A stretch of DNA of 64,000 bases, taken from the NCBI GenBank assembly GCA_032988165.1, contig JANTQF010000089.1:55614-119613 (forward strand), written 5' to 3'. Source of the DNA: Emmonsiellopsis sp. PD_33 (lineage: Eukaryota; Ascomycota; Eurotiomycetes; Onygenales; Ajellomycetaceae). The translations under genes were made by a program, and so were the position numbers. Below, in pieces: positions 21,218 to 34,765 of this stretch (position 1 is the stretch's first letter; every line of letters starts with the position of its first letter). The notes beneath the pieces were generated by a model that ran no database searches, was not told the origin of the DNA, and was given only the letters and a program-made list of their open reading frames with translations.

Positions 21218-24078
21218 ATGGGGTCCTTTGGTGGATTTCTCCTCGTCTACGTCTTTGGCGGAGTTACCTTCATTCCTCTCGTCCTGGGCCTTATTCTCCT
21301 CCATGCCTATCTGACGCTTCCACCTACGTCAGAGCAACCTCGATCGGACGAGGCCGACCATGCTGACAATCTCCAGCGCGAGACAGACGACCAGTTTAGC
21401 CTGAAGACAGGCACCGATGTATTGGCTGAAAAATTCCAACGGGCTCATGAATCCGATGTAGCTGCAGGATACTTTGCCGTTTGTCGGGAATACGTCCCAG
21501 GCGGCGTCAATGGCAAGCCTCCGGAGAGGACTACTCCTGCCGGTGATGTCGTCTCTGCGGAAAGCCCAAGCGTCTATCAGAGCATGTACCGCAGCATCTT
21601 TGATCGAAAACCAACCCCAACGATAGATCCTGGCAAAGGAACCGGGAAAGGCACCAAGAAGGCGAGGAATGTCTTTTTCGTGATTCTAAGGTGTGTTCAC
21701 AGGCCCTATATACTCAGTAAGATGCCAGAGAACGAAGCTTACCAATATCCTTCCCACCTTGTAGGCATGGCCATCTGATGCTTTACGATGACGCTGAACA
21801 GATCGAGGTTCGCTATGTAATCTCGCTCGCTCACCACGACGTTACAATATATGGGGGAGGCGAACCTATACCGGAAGGGGAGCTCTGGATAAAACGGAAT
21901 GCAATTCGCTTAACGAGGAAGCCAGAATCAATCCCAGATACGCTAGACTCGCGATCCTCGACGTTGCCGTTCTATCTCTTCTCAGAAAACCTTTCTGAAA
22001 AAGAGGACTTCTATTTTGCTATCCTAAAGAATCTCGAGAAAATCCCGGACTCCCTTGATTCCCCCCCAACACCCCAACATTACGATGTGAAACATATAAT
22101 TTCTCTGGTCCAGCACCTCCATTCGTCTGAGGAGCACCTGCAAACCCGATGGATCAATGCACTGATGGGAAGACTCTTCCTAGCGATGTACAAAACCCCC
22201 GAATTGGAAGCATTCATCAGAAAGAAAATAACCAAAAAAATATCTCGAGTGAAGAAGCCAAACTTTATCACAAAAATTTCCCTGCAGAAAATTGACGCTG
22301 GAGAGGGCGCACCATTAATTACTAATCCTAGACTGAGGGACCTCACTGTTGATGGAGACTGCTGTGTGGAGGCGGATATTACGTATAGCGGAAATTTCCG
22401 TCTAGAGGTTGCGGCCACGGCCCGAATTGAGCTTGGGACCCGATTCAAACCCAGAGAGGTCGACCTTGTCCTGGCTGTGGTGTTGAAAAAACTGAGCGGC
22501 CATGGTCTAATGCGATTCAAACCCCCACCGAGCAACCGGCTGTGGATTTCCTTTGAAACCATGCCAACTATGGAAATGGCCATAGAGCCTATTGTTAGCT
22601 CAAGACAAATTACGTATGGTGTAATTCTTCGAGCCATCGAAAGCAGAATAAGAGAGGTGATTGCCGAGACGTTGGTTCAACCTTTCTGGGACGATATTCC
22701 CTTTTTGGATACGGAATCTGAGACTTACCGCGGTGGTATCTGGCATCGTTCTCCGCAGCCCTCACCGAAAACGCTGATTCCGGACGAAACTGGGGAGCAA
22801 GAACCCAATCAGCCTTCTCCGGATCCCACTGAAGCATTGAGTAGCAAGAGTGACGCTGCTTTGATAGCCATTCCAACAGGTGCTGAGCCCACCACACCGG
22901 CTTTAACAAGCCGAGCGGGTTCGAAGTCCATTCCTGCTCACCTGGGAGATGTGGGTTTTACATCTGGCGTAGAAAAGATTAACCGAGTGGATCCTCCTCG
23001 AGCTATCCGATCCCAAACATTCTCTCATGTCGCAGACCCGATTGTTACACCAGATACCGTGAATATTGACCACTCTGTCTGGGATTTGAAACCGCAAGAT
23101 AAAGATGCAGCGGCAGCAATGATAGCGATTTCTAATCGTTCTCAGCCAAATTCACCATCAGGAACCCCTATTGGTTCCCCCCCAAAAGAAGTATCGTTAC
23201 TACATAGACGTTCAATGCGCAGCGATAGTCTTCCATCTGAAGAACCGAGAGAATTTGATGTTCGCCCCCGCACTCCCTCTATTGCTACCGGATTCTCGGC
23301 TTCTGCTCCTTCCGTCTCTAGTAGCAGACGTAGTTCCAACCTCTCTTTGGGGACCGAGACAGCGAAGCAAGATAAGACTTCTGATTCTCCGAAAGCTGCC
23401 GATATATCGCGTCCTAAGGGCGCTGAACGGCCCGTTATAGGATCAATTGGATCGGCAGCCGCGGCCGCCAGAAAATGGAGTTTAAACGTTCTTGGGCGAG
23501 TTGGAGAGCAAAGCGGCAAAGATCATAGTAAGACAACAATGCCTGACCATCCTGTTGGACGAGGGCGCCCTCTTCCGCCACCAGGCACTCCTCTACCTCC
23601 CCCTGATAGGTTTACATTCATGTCAAATGCAATTTCCATGCAGAAACGCAAACCTTTGCCTCCCCCGCTGTTGCCCGAACGACAAATTAAGGAGACCGCT
23701 TCCCGCCAGCCTCCCAAGTCTGAAATTTCAAACCGATCGAGTGAGCCAGCGGTCGGCAGCCAGGAGAATATAACCGACGAGCTTCTGGTTATCGAGGCCC
23801 CCATGGATTCGGAACCAACAACTCCGATCACTCCAAATACCACCGACAAAGCCGCCGTCGAGGATTCTGGAGGAAATGCTGCTTCGAGAAAAAATAGTGA
23901 TCACGGGTCAACGCCGGATGCAATCGCCCCCGATAATAACTCTCACGAAATTCCAGGCTCGCCGGACGACATCCAGTCGCCACCGCCAACATTACCAAGA
24001 CGACAATTCACCATTGGAGAGGTGGATTCGGAAAGCTCTGCTACCCAAACTATCGCGCAGGCTTCTATAGAGGCATAG
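21218..24078 (+). CDS. NVJ2: NVJ2/TEX2-like lipid-transfer protein with SMP domain
   Basis: Two exons, 21218-21690 and 21765-24078, give 928 residues. A single N-terminal membrane helix (about residues 7-32) anchors it in the ER. A PH-like region follows (about 150-255; VFFVILRHGHLMLYDD... WIKRNAIRLTRK), then the SMP lipid-binding domain (about 264-472; LQTRWINALMGRLFLAMYKT, DLTVDGDCCVEADITYSG, FRLEVAATARIELG). The remaining half is low-complexity, Pro/Ser-rich with several PPP motifs (GRPLPPPGTPLPPPDRF). Yeast Nvj2 works at nucleus-vacuole junctions and moves ceramide between ER and Golgi under stress. The order TM - PH - SMP - disordered tail is diagnostic; the long tail is typical of filamentous fungi. 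Confidence 0.9.
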
Positions 24079-25776
24079 AGACACAAGCTCGAGATGTCTA
24101 ACACTCACTTTCCCCTTACTTTGTCACAGGTTTCTATTCTCAACGATATGCTACATACAATTTTACAATTTGAGTGCCGGGCGTTGGCGGTTTAGTTGCA
24201 CCTTGGTTTTCCTAACTTTGCTTCCTTTTCTGACTGTCACCGGAGTTAGGTTCATGGTCAAGGTTATTATCTTGATTTTGGATTTGTTACGGTTTGATAT
24301 AGTACCCATATTCTATAGACCCTGACAGATGGCGAGAACAAACTGGTGGCACACCCGATTAGCTAGCCAGGCAGCCAGCGAACCTTGCCTGGAGAGAATA
24401 GGAAATAGATCATAGTATGTTTTCGTCATGTGCACTTTATTATTTTCCCCTCTTCAATGTGTTTGGAGTTATTATGTGCCTTGGGTCTATGTGGTTTGAT
24501 AATGAGAGAAGTGTATTATTATATCTGAGGGCCATACGCGCCCAATATACATTTTGGAAATCGGGCAACCATTGTTCTAGTGTTATATATATCGCAAACG
24601 TGATTACGATGCTCTTCATTCCCATCATGACTCGAATTGGATTTTTTTCGCTTTTTGACGGGCCACAATCCCTAAGAAACTCGAGCCTCGGACCCCTTAG
24701 AGCTTAAAAAAAAGACCGTAGGTACCAAACAAACTCTGACGGGTTAATCCCTTCCTCCGCGGTTTCAACAATGGTTTATTGTTCGGTTCCTGCCCATATT
24801 TGGCTCTTGCCCTTCAAAAGGATAGATGGTAAAATAGCCCGTAACGCAAGAGCTTCTCCTTCTCTATGGTATGCCTCCTTCCCGGCAAAGGTCACTTGCC
24901 CGGCTGCCCAAGTGGGAATATTTCAAACTGCGATATGAAATGCCTTCGAGAGCATTGAGACGCTCCTCTTTATTTCCCTTTCGGATAGGGCTCTCCCTTC
25001 AATGCACCAGCGTGACATGATGGTTGGCCGGGAGTACGCTTATTAACTACCTCCAAAAGTGGAAGTGATGGCGAATTGTCTATCCCGATGAATGTCTATC
25101 TGAGCTTCTATTGGGGATGTTGAACGTCTTTCTGTCATTTTGGGGCTGGGGGCTCCGCTGCTTACACACATTGAGGTCGGGAATTGACATTTAACTTTGA
25201 CGACATAACCGCAGGAAAGGGGAATTGATATTTTATTGGTGAGCAGAGACTACTCGCATCTGAATGACTTCTGGAATCCCTATCAGTTGCTCGAGGTTTG
25301 TGGATCGTCCACACCCTTGACTAATATTGGTGTGAAGTTCAGACAAGTCCCATAGACAGCACAAGTGAGAATACAAGATGGCGTTATAATGGGGAAGTAT
25401 ATTGGGGGGGGCAATATTTGTTTGATATCAAGGTGAGCGGCGGAGCATCGAATCCTCATCATGCTGACGGCGCCAAGACAGAGAAGGCTGACTCAGCAGG
25501 TGATTGCGACGCTCGAGGTTGAACAGCCGGGAGGACACCAACATCCTCGCTGCCTGCGATCCAACCTCACTTCACGCTGTGCTCTGGCTCTCTGGAGACG
25601 CTGTGTCTGTCTCCCTGATACCCCCGCCGCTCACTGTGTCTGTTGTTTGGCCCGAGACCCTAGCGCTGCGCGGCTCCAGCTGGCCCTGCTTACCTACTCC
25701 TCGCTCCTGAGCTAGCTGGCAGCGAGCCCACTTAGTTCCGCGTCCTGCCCTCGCCCACTTCCTCTTCTTCTCCAGC
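24079..25776. other. intergenic region, SLA2 promoter side
   Basis: This 1.7 kb lies between NVJ2 and SLA2, which point the same way. The left half is AT-rich (3' UTR), the right half near 25440-25776 is GC/CT-rich and likely SLA2 promoter and leader. A 96-codon frame at 24417-24707 lacks features and is not called. Confidence 0.45.
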
Positions 25777-28700
25777 ATGTCCTCTGGTTACAATTCGGGA
25801 GTCACACGGAATATAGACATGAGCAGGTAAGCACCTAGCACATTCTGCGGCTACATCCCATGCGCTCCCCGCCGGCTGTTTGGCTTGTCCGGAAAGACGA
25901 CTCCTCGCTAACATGCCCCTTGGTAGAACGGAGGCGGACCTCGCGGTTAATATCCGCAAAGCTACGAGTATCGGTGAGATTGACTGGCCCCCCTATGCCG
26001 TTCACAAGGCAGGCATGGACTGAATATGGTGGACCGTGGACTGACCCGATACGTGTTTTCTACGAGTAGAGGAAACGGCGCCTAAACGTACGATCCTGAA
26101 CCCAGCCTTCCCTGGTTCCATCGCCAGCATACCGCCCGGCTTCTATTTCTACGATCTGGACTGACAAATCGACAGGCAAACATGTCCGGAGCTGTATCGT
26201 CTATACCTGGGACCACAAGTCGTCCGCGAGTTTCTGGGCGGGCATGAAAGTGTGAGTGCTTTCTACCCTATTCCCCCTTCGTGCCGTGGTTCGATATGCA
26301 ATGGCCCCCTCTACCACGATTAATCCCCAAACATGGTCCTGACGCTATTCGGACATGCCAGCCAACCCATCCTAGCCGACGAAGTCCAAACATTCAAAGC
26401 GTTGATCACAGTACATAAAGTCCTACAGGAGGGACACCCGATTACCGTCAAAGAAGCGCAGGCGCACGCTGGTTGGTTGGATAGCTTGAATAGAGGCATA
26501 CCCGGAGAAGGACTTCGAGGTAAATGACTCAAGACCCTTTCTTACCTTGGGAGTCATATCAGATACATAGGCGGCTGATTCGGTTGGGATCGCCACCATG
26601 CTAACCCTGGGTTCTGCACAGGCTATGGCCCGTTGATTAGGGAATATGTCTACTTTTTGGAATCGAAGTTGGCTTTTCACCGCCAGCATCCGGAGTTCAA
26701 TGGTGAGTCTTTCCTCAAGTCCCCTTCCCGATCGCATCATCTCACCTAATCAATCCTTGTCAGGCCTGTTCGAATATGAAGAATATATCAGCCTTAAAAC
26801 TATAAATGACCCGAATGAGGGGTAAGATACCGACGACCCCGAATTTTCTTACTTTGATTCTGACATACGCAAAGTTATGAAACTATAACAGACCTTATGA
26901 CCCTACAGGATCAAATCGACGCTTTCCAAAAGCTCATATTTTCACATTTCCGAAATAGTACCAACAATGAATGCAGAATTTCGGCCTTGGTACCGCTTGT
27001 CCAGGAGAGTTATGGCATTTACAAATTTATAACAAGCATGCTAAGAGCTATGCATACAAGTACGCATTGCCGCATAATACATCAAATATAACACCATTAA
27101 ACACTAACATCAACCTAATAGCCACCGGGGACGAAGACGCTTTGGAACCCCTCCGCGGCCGTTATGATGCACAGCACCATAGACTTGTGCGATTCTATTA
27201 CGAATGCTCGAATCTCCGCTATCTAACCAGCTTGATTACTGTCCCGAAACTTCCCCAGCAAGCTCCCAACCTCCTTGCAGAAGATGAAGAACGCCCAGCT
27301 CTCCCGAGACGGCCAGCCAAGGAAGTGGAGCGGGAACCAACTCCACCACCTAAGTCGATATCGGCCCCCGAGCCAGAACCCATAAATGATTTCTGGACGA
27401 CCGAAGCCAAGCGACAACAGGACGAGTACGAAAACGAACAGCGCCGGTTGCAGCAGCAATGGGAAGATCAGCAACGCCAGCAACTGCTTGCTCAGCAGCA
27501 GGCGCAAAGGGATTTCGAGGAACAGCAGAGAAAACAGGCTGAACAGCAAAGGCTTGCCCATGAACAGCTTCTGCAAAGCCAGTATCAGCAACAAACGCAG
27601 GGTCGAATGGCAGAGCTGGAACAAGAGAACCTAAACGCACGGGCACAGTATGAACGCGACCAGCTTATGCTACAGCAGTACGACAAGCGGATGAAGGATT
27701 TGGAAGAACAGCTCAACCAGCTAAATTCCAATTTTAACCTCCAAACTTCCTCAAAGGATGACCAGATCCGGGCGTTGCAAGAGCAGGTTAACACTTGGCG
27801 GACGAAATATGAAGCCCTCGCCAAACTTTACTCCCAGCTACGACAGGAGCATCTCGATCTTCTGCAAACCACCAAGTCTCTGAAGCTTAAGGCCGCTTCC
27901 GCCCAAGAAGCGATCGACAAGCGAGAGCGGCTCGAACGCGAGATGAAGACGAAGAACTTGGAGCTGGCAGACATGATTAGAGAGCGGGACCGAGCACTGC
28001 ATGAAAAGGACCGCGTTACCGGTGGAAACCGAGAAGAGGTCGAGAAGCTAAAGCGTGAGCTACGTCTTGCCATCGAGCGGGCAGAGAATGCAGAGCGTGC
28101 CAAGGGATCGGAAATATCTGCCATGCTATCCAAGTATAACAGGGAGATGGCCGATCTGGAAGAGGCACTTCGGGTAGGTTTTCGGAACCTTTATCCTGTT
28201 GTTCTTGCTACGAACTTTGAAAGCTAATTAATTCATAATAGAATAAAACGCGAACTCTTGATGAGATCCGTGCAAATCATGGAGAAAGGGATGAGGACCA
28301 TGACCTTGCCTTACGAGAGAAAGATGAAGAAATCGAGGTTTACAAATCTGGAATGGAACAGGCACTAATGGAGCTAGAAGAGTTGAAATTAGTAAGTGGA
28401 AATGTCGGAATACATCTCGCCATAATATTTTGGCTGACCAATCTTTATAGAGCCAAGGAGATGCTGATCGTGCTCTTGACACCCAAATCGATGACGTCTT
28501 GCACAGCTCCGTCGCAAAGATCAACGACATTATCGACTCCGTGCTTCAGAGCGGAATTCAGCGAGTGGACGATGCTTTGTACGAACTAGACTCAACTATG
28601 CAAGCGGGAAACCAAAACGCCTCTCCATCTTACGTGCTATCCCAAATAGAGAAAGCATCTGCGAGTGCTACCGAGTTCTCTACTGCATTTAACAACTTCA

Positions 28701-30019
28701 TTGCGGACGGGCCAAATAGCGCCCACTCAGAAATCATTCGGACAGTCAGCATATTCTCTGGATCAGTCGCTGATGTGCTTAGTAACGCTAAAGGCCTGAC
28801 AAGATTTGCGACTGACGACAAGAAAGCGGATCAGCTGATGGGAGCTGCTCGACAATCCGCCCAGTCCACGGTGAAATTCTTTCGTGCTCTACAATCATTT
28901 CGTCTCGAGGGCTTGGAACCTCTGCAGAAGACAGACGTTGTCATTAACAACAACCATGAAGTCCTCATGAACCTACAGAAACTTTCCAAACTCGTTGACA
29001 GTTTTGCGCCGAAGAGCAGCAAGCTTACCGGGGCCGGTGATCTGGGAGACCTTGTCGATCGCGAACTTACAAATGCTGCGAATGCAATTGAAGCCGCTGC
29101 TGCAAGACTCGCAAAACTAAAGAACAAGCCCCGAGATGGTTACTCCACCTATGAGCTTCGTATCCATGACTCCATCCTGGAGGCATCTATTGCCGTGACG
29201 ACTGCTATTGCTGAACTGATCAAGGCAGCCACTGCTTCCCAGCAAGAGATCGTCAAAGAAGGTCGGGGTAGCTCGTCGAGGACTGCATTCTATAAAAAGA
29301 ACAACCGCTGGACTGAGGGGTTAATTTCTGCTGCAAAAGCAGTTGCAGGTTCAACCAATACATTGATCGAGACGGCTGACGGTGTCATATCTGGACGAAA
29401 TTCACCCGAGCAGCTAATTGTTGCTAGTAACGATGTCGCCGCCAGTACTGCACAGCTTGTCGCCGCTAGCCGAGTAAAGGCAACATTCATGAGTAAAACG
29501 CAGGACCGCCTGGAAACCGCTAGCAAGGCCGTGGGTGCCGCATGCAGAAGCCTAGTACGACAAGTCCAGAGTATCATTGCGGAGAAGAACCGTGACGATA
29601 GCGAGGCAGTCGACTACTCTAAGCTCAGTGGCCACGAGTTTAAGGTCCGAGAGATGGAGCAGCAGGTATGTGCTCTTTCTGTTTTTATTTCTGTGTCTTT
29701 TACGAGATCTTTTCTTTGTTCCAGCATAGTCTTATGTGCAGATAACCGCGCCTTGTCTCTATGTGATCGACAGATTCCACTGCTGTACATTTGTTTTCTC
29801 TTACAGCGGGTGTTGTTCCCTATTTCCTCTTTGGTTTTTTTATTTCTTTTTTCCCTCCTTTCCAAAATACATTAGAAACGCATCCATAAATTAACTATAT
29901 AGTGCGCTAACATTTATGCTTTGTGTCTGGAATAGGTCGAAATTCTGCAACTTGAGAATAGTCTTGCTGCCGCACGACAACGTCTTGGTGAGATGCGGAA
30001 AATATCATATCTGGAGTAA
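25777..30019 (+). CDS. SLA2: SLA2/END4 endocytic actin-binding adaptor (HIP1R homologue)
   Basis: Twelve exons: 25777-25826, 25927-25973, 26070-26087 (18 nt), 26176-26251, 26362-26519, 26622-26702, 26764-26821, 26875-27059, 27122-28173, 28242-28391, 28451-29665 and 29936-30019, giving 1057 residues. The ANTH domain (about 10-280) carries EETAPKRKHVRSCIVYTWDH-type membrane-binding residues, DEVQTFKALITVHKVLQEGH and LIREYVYFLESKLAFH. A long Gln/Glu-rich coiled coil spans about 320-625. The C-terminal I/LWEQ (talin-like) actin-binding module covers about 840-1057. The protein couples clathrin coats and PI(4,5)P2 membranes to actin. SLA2 is the classical left flank of the MAT locus in Pezizomycotina, fitting what follows. 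Confidence 0.95.
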
Positions 30020-33000
30020 CTCGGATGTTCGCCCTAAGTTGTCACATCATCACCCTCCTCTTTTCGCACTCTGACCCTGTTTCCATACGTACCGTCTTTT
30101 ACCCTCTTTCAAGGCATCGATGTAAATAGCGTTTGTCCTTATTTTAGGCGCTGTTTCCGTTTCTTTTCTCCGCCCCTTCCCTACCCAAGCATCATACGAC
30201 CCAACTTAGCCCACAGAATGCCAAATTTGTTACCTATTTCCATTCAGCAGGACATTCCTCCCTTTAGTCGCCTAAAGGCTAAAGTTATTACTACCTTTGT
30301 AATCCACTTCTTCACAGCTAAGCTGCGCAACCCGGAACCAAAGTACCCATCTGCCTTCTATTCATCAACCTGTTAAGGAAACCAGCCAGCCATCCGATGG
30401 AGGGATATCTCAGCAAACAAGCAGTATCTTCATGATCTCGTACTCACCCGGCTAGAAAACCTTTGGTACACAGCTCAACCACACTCTCCAACTTGTCTGT
30501 TACCTTTCTGCATGAGGTCTAATGCGACCCCCGTACGGAGTACAGGACCTCTTCCAGGAGATCTAGGGCACGGCTCGGGCAACAACCGGCCACTATTTCC
30601 TAAGCTTACTAAGAACGCGAACTTTTTACTATCCGCTTGCTCGACCTCTATTTCCCCGGATTTTTTCAAAGGAGTTCTAAAAGCCACAGGTTTCGTGGAA
30701 ATAAATCGCCCATATGACCTACAAAGCCGCAGGAGGTGAGTGAGTTTAAGTTTTATTCGATCAAAGAAAGTTTAAAATGGTTCCATGGTAAGTCAAGTGG
30801 AATAAGCCAGGGGAGAGTCGTGGTGCGGCGAGTGCGTGTTTCTGAAATTGGTTCGCCAATTAGGATGCGTGGAAAGGGCAATAATGGACAATATGTGGAA
30901 AGGAGGACGTGGTTGTCTGTGCTGTGGGCGATGTCGAGGGCACGCAATATCTACGCCACAGACCACACTGGCGATTCTAAAACCAAGCCTTGTGGGCGAA
31001 ATATCATAAAGCTGGGGATGGATACGTCAAGATATCTCTTTGAATGGCCAAGGTACGAAATCCACAGAGGAAGACACAATGTAAGCCAGTAAGATTGGGA
31101 CTTGCCTCTGCTGGCTGGGTGTGAGTTTCTTTGTCCAGTAAAGATGGGGAGGGCTGATCATGGCTGCCTGTGTCTATTTCCCTTGGCCCTTGGGTGCTCC
31201 ATGTGGGTACCTAGATTTTGCTGGGTGCAAGAGATGCGCTTGGTCGGATCAAAAGACCCAATAACAATAACTTTCAGCACCTAGCTCTGGTGGAATTTGG
31301 TTTGACATGCGGAGCTGGGGTGAGGGTTGAGCATGAACTCGTTGCGCTCTGGTACTAGTGCGGCCGATCTGACTGGGCGACCTGGCTAGTAGCCGATTGT
31401 GAAAGGAGGAGTTATAACTTACAAGTGAATTGATGGGATGATCAAGATGTCAGAACCATTTGTTGAGTGAAGGGTACGGATCGTCCCTGGGCACTGAACT
31501 GGTTGGCGGTTTGGACTGGGCATGATATGTACAGAGTAGGATGCAGGAAGTGATGGAGTACTCTTAAAAAAATTCAAGCCCTGGTGTTTCCTCTCTTTCA
31601 TGCCGATAATTCAGTGGACCCTGGGCTAACTACCTAGGGAGAGAGAGGGTGGAGAAAGGAGAAGATTTTTAGTTTTCTGCAGAAGATACCTGGCCAATCG
31701 CTGGCTAGTGCATGCAATCAAGGAAAGCGAGAGAGGATACGTCACATACTATCAATTACTTTTCACCTTTGGACACAAATGGACTACGGGCGGTGGCAGA
31801 TTCTATCAGGTATCGCTCCATGAAATCTCCAGTCCCTTGCTTGACACTAATTGGGTATTTTAAAGGACGATGACGAAAAACATCCTTATGTGAGGGAAAC
31901 GATCCATAGAATATTCTATTTCGGGCTAATCCTCCTCGTCCATCTGAGATAAGGAAACGCGGTCTCGTGTCCTTGTTCTCCTAAACTGAACCATGGAGCA
32001 CGGGGTAGTTGCCATCGCACCATCCACGCATACAGGGGTGTTACCCTTTTTTTAACAGCTGCGAGCTTCCCTCGCAAATTCGGATACTCCGTACAGGCAC
32101 GCAAGAGTACATGAAAGCAAGAGTGCGGTGTCAAGGTACGCCGCCGCCATACTTCGTTCTGACCGAATCCGTGGGACCGTTGTCGGCAAAAGGGATAAAG
32201 TTCACGCGTTGTCACAGGAGGTTCGAGCGCGTTGGAGTTGATGGCTTCGCTTGACGGCGCTATAGCCTGGGCGGAGGCGGGGATGGTCGCACAAAAGTGA
32301 TCTAGGTCAATCAAACCTTCGACATCGATCTCTCCGCAGTGTCGTACGATATTTTTAACGGCATCACCGTTCTACGAATCTACGTTCTCCGTACATGGTA
32401 GCTAACGCATCAAACTGTTGATCCCGCCAGCAAACTAGAACTTGAACGGGGATGTGGTTCTAGCAATGCCGCTTTTTCTTTTTCTTTTGTTCAATGCATT
32501 TCCAGGCTTGTAGCGTTTGACTACTCCGTATCCCCTCGTAAGTTACCGGTCTCTCATTAAGTTATTGGAAGACTACTGGCTGGCTATCAGTCCGTCCAAA
32601 TATCATGGCTGCAGCAGGAAAATTACAGTTGAACTTCACTCAGGCATTTTCTTTGTTTGCTCGGGGCGAGTTTGGGAGGCGGGGATGATCCCCAAGCTGC
32701 CGGGACGAGAAAGCACAGCCAAATACGCAGTAGAATTTCTTCAGTTCCGTTGGCCTTCCACATCGTTACTCTGTACATAGCCAATCACTTGCCTAGCCAC
32801 CCGATGGTGTGGAATGAAACCTAGCAACACAAAATGGAGAATCGATTGGAAGAATGGTAGATTCGATTGTGCCGTACGAGCTGGGAGGGCTTAATAAGAC
32901 GTCACTAGCACGTTTATGAGGGCGAAGCCAATGTGCACTTCACAGTTGGATCAAATGATCCGTGGATACCGATCGTAACTGTGCAGCTTGGACCGCTGGG

Positions 33001-33472
33001 TCAGAAAGTACATACAAGACGGTGCGGGTGATACGCTAGATTTCCCCACCCAATGAGATCTGCCACGGCTTTAGTGCTCCATTAACCCCGCTTCTAGCCA
33101 CCCGTGGGCGGCCCCATCCATAACCCTATCGTAACCGCAGCCCAATTGTGCCAAACAATCAATCCTTGACGTGCAAGGATTTACGCGCTTCACACCGCAT
33201 ACGGCCCCATTTCGTTTGACATTTAATTTTTATTTCTTTGGCTAGCTAAAACTAGCTGAATTATTTCCATGATTGTGGCGCCAAGGATATCATCACATCT
33301 TTACAAACTCCCAATGATTATTCGCTCCCCATGACGCCTAGAAACTCCGTTTATGTGCTCCCCACCCTTCTGTATGCAAATATTTGTGCAGTAATTTGAA
33401 AAACTTGTTTTGTCGGTTGAGTGCTTCAGTTTCGATCCGCTTCAAGTCGTGCGTAGGTAGATCGTAGATGGG
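30020..33472. other. gene-poor stretch between SLA2 and MAT1-1-1
   Basis: This 3.45 kb shows no gene I can support. Frames of 60-132 codons (for example 30736-31092 plus, 31916-32314 minus, 32517-32780 plus) have neither recognisable motifs nor splice-linked partners. A TACTCCGT-type octamer recurs (near 32093 and 32521) and CGTACGGAGTAC-like sequence lies near 30531. The first 300 bp should hold the SLA2 3' UTR, the last part the MAT1-1-1 3' UTR. Confidence 0.45.
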
Positions 33473-34765
33473 TCACATTTCAATGTAATCGCCGATATCG
33501 TAAGGATCAAAATCGTTCTGGATGTTGTATGGGTTGTAGATATATACGGGGTTGCGAAGTTCGGGATTAAAAAGAGTAAAGTAACCGTTGTCATCTGGGG
33601 CAATAGGAAAGTCGTTCATGGCACTGCGCAATTGGTGGTCGAATTCTCCAACCGTATATGGAACTTCAATCGCCGTACTTTCACAGTCAAGAGTTTCGTT
33701 CGGAGCTGGTGCAACAGCATTATCCGGGACGGCTGTTAAATCGTTGGAATCATGCCCAACGGCTGGAGTAAGGACGTGGTTATTTTCGGGTTTTCTGGTC
33801 CCAGTCGGCATTGCAGGCTCCTGGTTTGCGATAACGGGTTTGGGGGGCGCAGTGTTGGACGGTCTGGATTTTCGCGTGCTGGCAGCGCGTTGCTGTTGGC
33901 GTTGCTGTTGGCTATTATGGTTTTGAGCAAAGTGGGTGTGGTTTGGTTGGGCAGAGACAGCCATAGCAACGCCCACCCCCTGGCTGCCGATGATGTTGGC
34001 AGGTAGAACACCTGCAACATAGCCAGTTTGGTAGCAATGGTCAACAATGTCATTGACGGAAAGATTTGTTGTCAAGTCGTCCTGAGTTGGGCCGATGTTG
34101 TGATTTGTTTCAATAACGGAATATTGCTTGTCCATGTTCACCACCAACTGTAGGCCCATAACCCGAAGGTAATCGCTTGGTGCAACAATGCCTATCAGCG
34201 GACCGTTCAATGCCAGGAACGACTCCAAACTGACTTGGCCAGCATGGTTGTCGCGGACAATTGAATAAGCTTTTGCGAGAATGGCCCATTTTGCCTTGAA
34301 GGGATCGGAATTCCAAAGGAGACGCAGCACCCCAGACTTGATCTTTTGGGAGAGCTCTGGGAATGCGGTTGAGTAGTAACCTGGATACGTCAGCTTGATT
34401 TCTTCGAAAATTCTCCAAATTGAAGACATACTTCTGAAAGCAATGAAGGAGTTCAATGGGCGTAGTTTTCCATTCTCCCGGACACGTTTGCCACGGGAAG
34501 CTGGAGCGCGAGATACAACGTTGGATACCAGCGGCGGTGTCATTGGCGTTGTCATCGTCATGTTGGCAAACAGATTGTTTTTCGCCAAACCAATCGGCTC
34601 GTTCTCTCTGGCTGGTATGGTTTCAATATTGGCGTTCATGGAGTCGGGATTGGAAGCGGTCGCTTCTTGTAGGAAGCTGTGGAAATTTTGAACTTGGTCG
34701 GGGGTAAGAGTTGTAAAGAGCTTGTTAAAAGCCCGATGGACTGCAGAGACTTCGTTTCCTGCCAT
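33473..34765 (-). CDS. MAT1-1-1: mating-type protein MAT1-1-1 (alpha-box transcription factor)
   Basis: Exons 34765-34432 and 34380-33473 give 413 residues. The alpha-box (about residues 98-187) reads GKLRPLNSFIAFRS, intron, YYSTAFPELSQKIKSGVLRL, LWNSDPFKAKWAILAKAYSI, VRDNHAGQ...FLALNGPLIG and PSDYLRVMGL, matching the DNA-binding domain that specifies MAT1-1 identity. The intron (34431-34381, GTATGT...TATCCAG) interrupts the alpha-box at the position conserved in filamentous ascomycetes. It is 51 nt with no stop, so the frame is open through it. The start MAGNEVSAVHRAFNKLF is preferred over an in-frame ATG at 34939 because family members begin this way. The rest is Asn/Gln/Pro-rich. A nuclear regulator of pheromone and mating genes. 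Confidence 0.95.
   Translation of the reverse strand: MAGNEVSAVHRAFNKLFTTLTPDQVQNFHSFLQEATASNPDSMNANIETIPARENEPIGLAKNNLFANMTMTTPMTPPLVSNVVSRAPASRGKRVRENGKLRPLNSFIAFRSMSSIWRIFEEIKLTYPGYYSTAFPELSQKIKSGVLRLLWNSDPFKAKWAILAKAYSIVRDNHAGQVSLESFLALNGPLIGIVAPSDYLRVMGLQLVVNMDKQYSVIETNHNIGPTQDDLTTNLSVNDIVDHCYQTGYVAGVLPANIIGSQGVGVAMAVSAQPNHTHFAQNHNSQQQRQQQRAASTRKSRPSNTAPPKPVIANQEPAMPTGTRKPENNHVLTPAVGHDSNDLTAVPDNAVAPAPNETLDCESTAIEVPYTVGEFDHQLRSAMNDFPIAPDDNGYFTLFNPELRNPVYIYNPYNIQNDFDPYDIGDYIEM

Noticed and set aside
20759..21304. 181-codon minus-strand frame overlapping the NVJ2 start
   Set aside because: No recognisable feature, overlaps the NVJ2 first exon, and NVJ2 is well supported.
31916..32314. 132-codon minus-strand frame in the MAT locus
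   Set aside because: No motif, no splice partner and a composition like the surrounding non-coding sequence; kept only as a remark.
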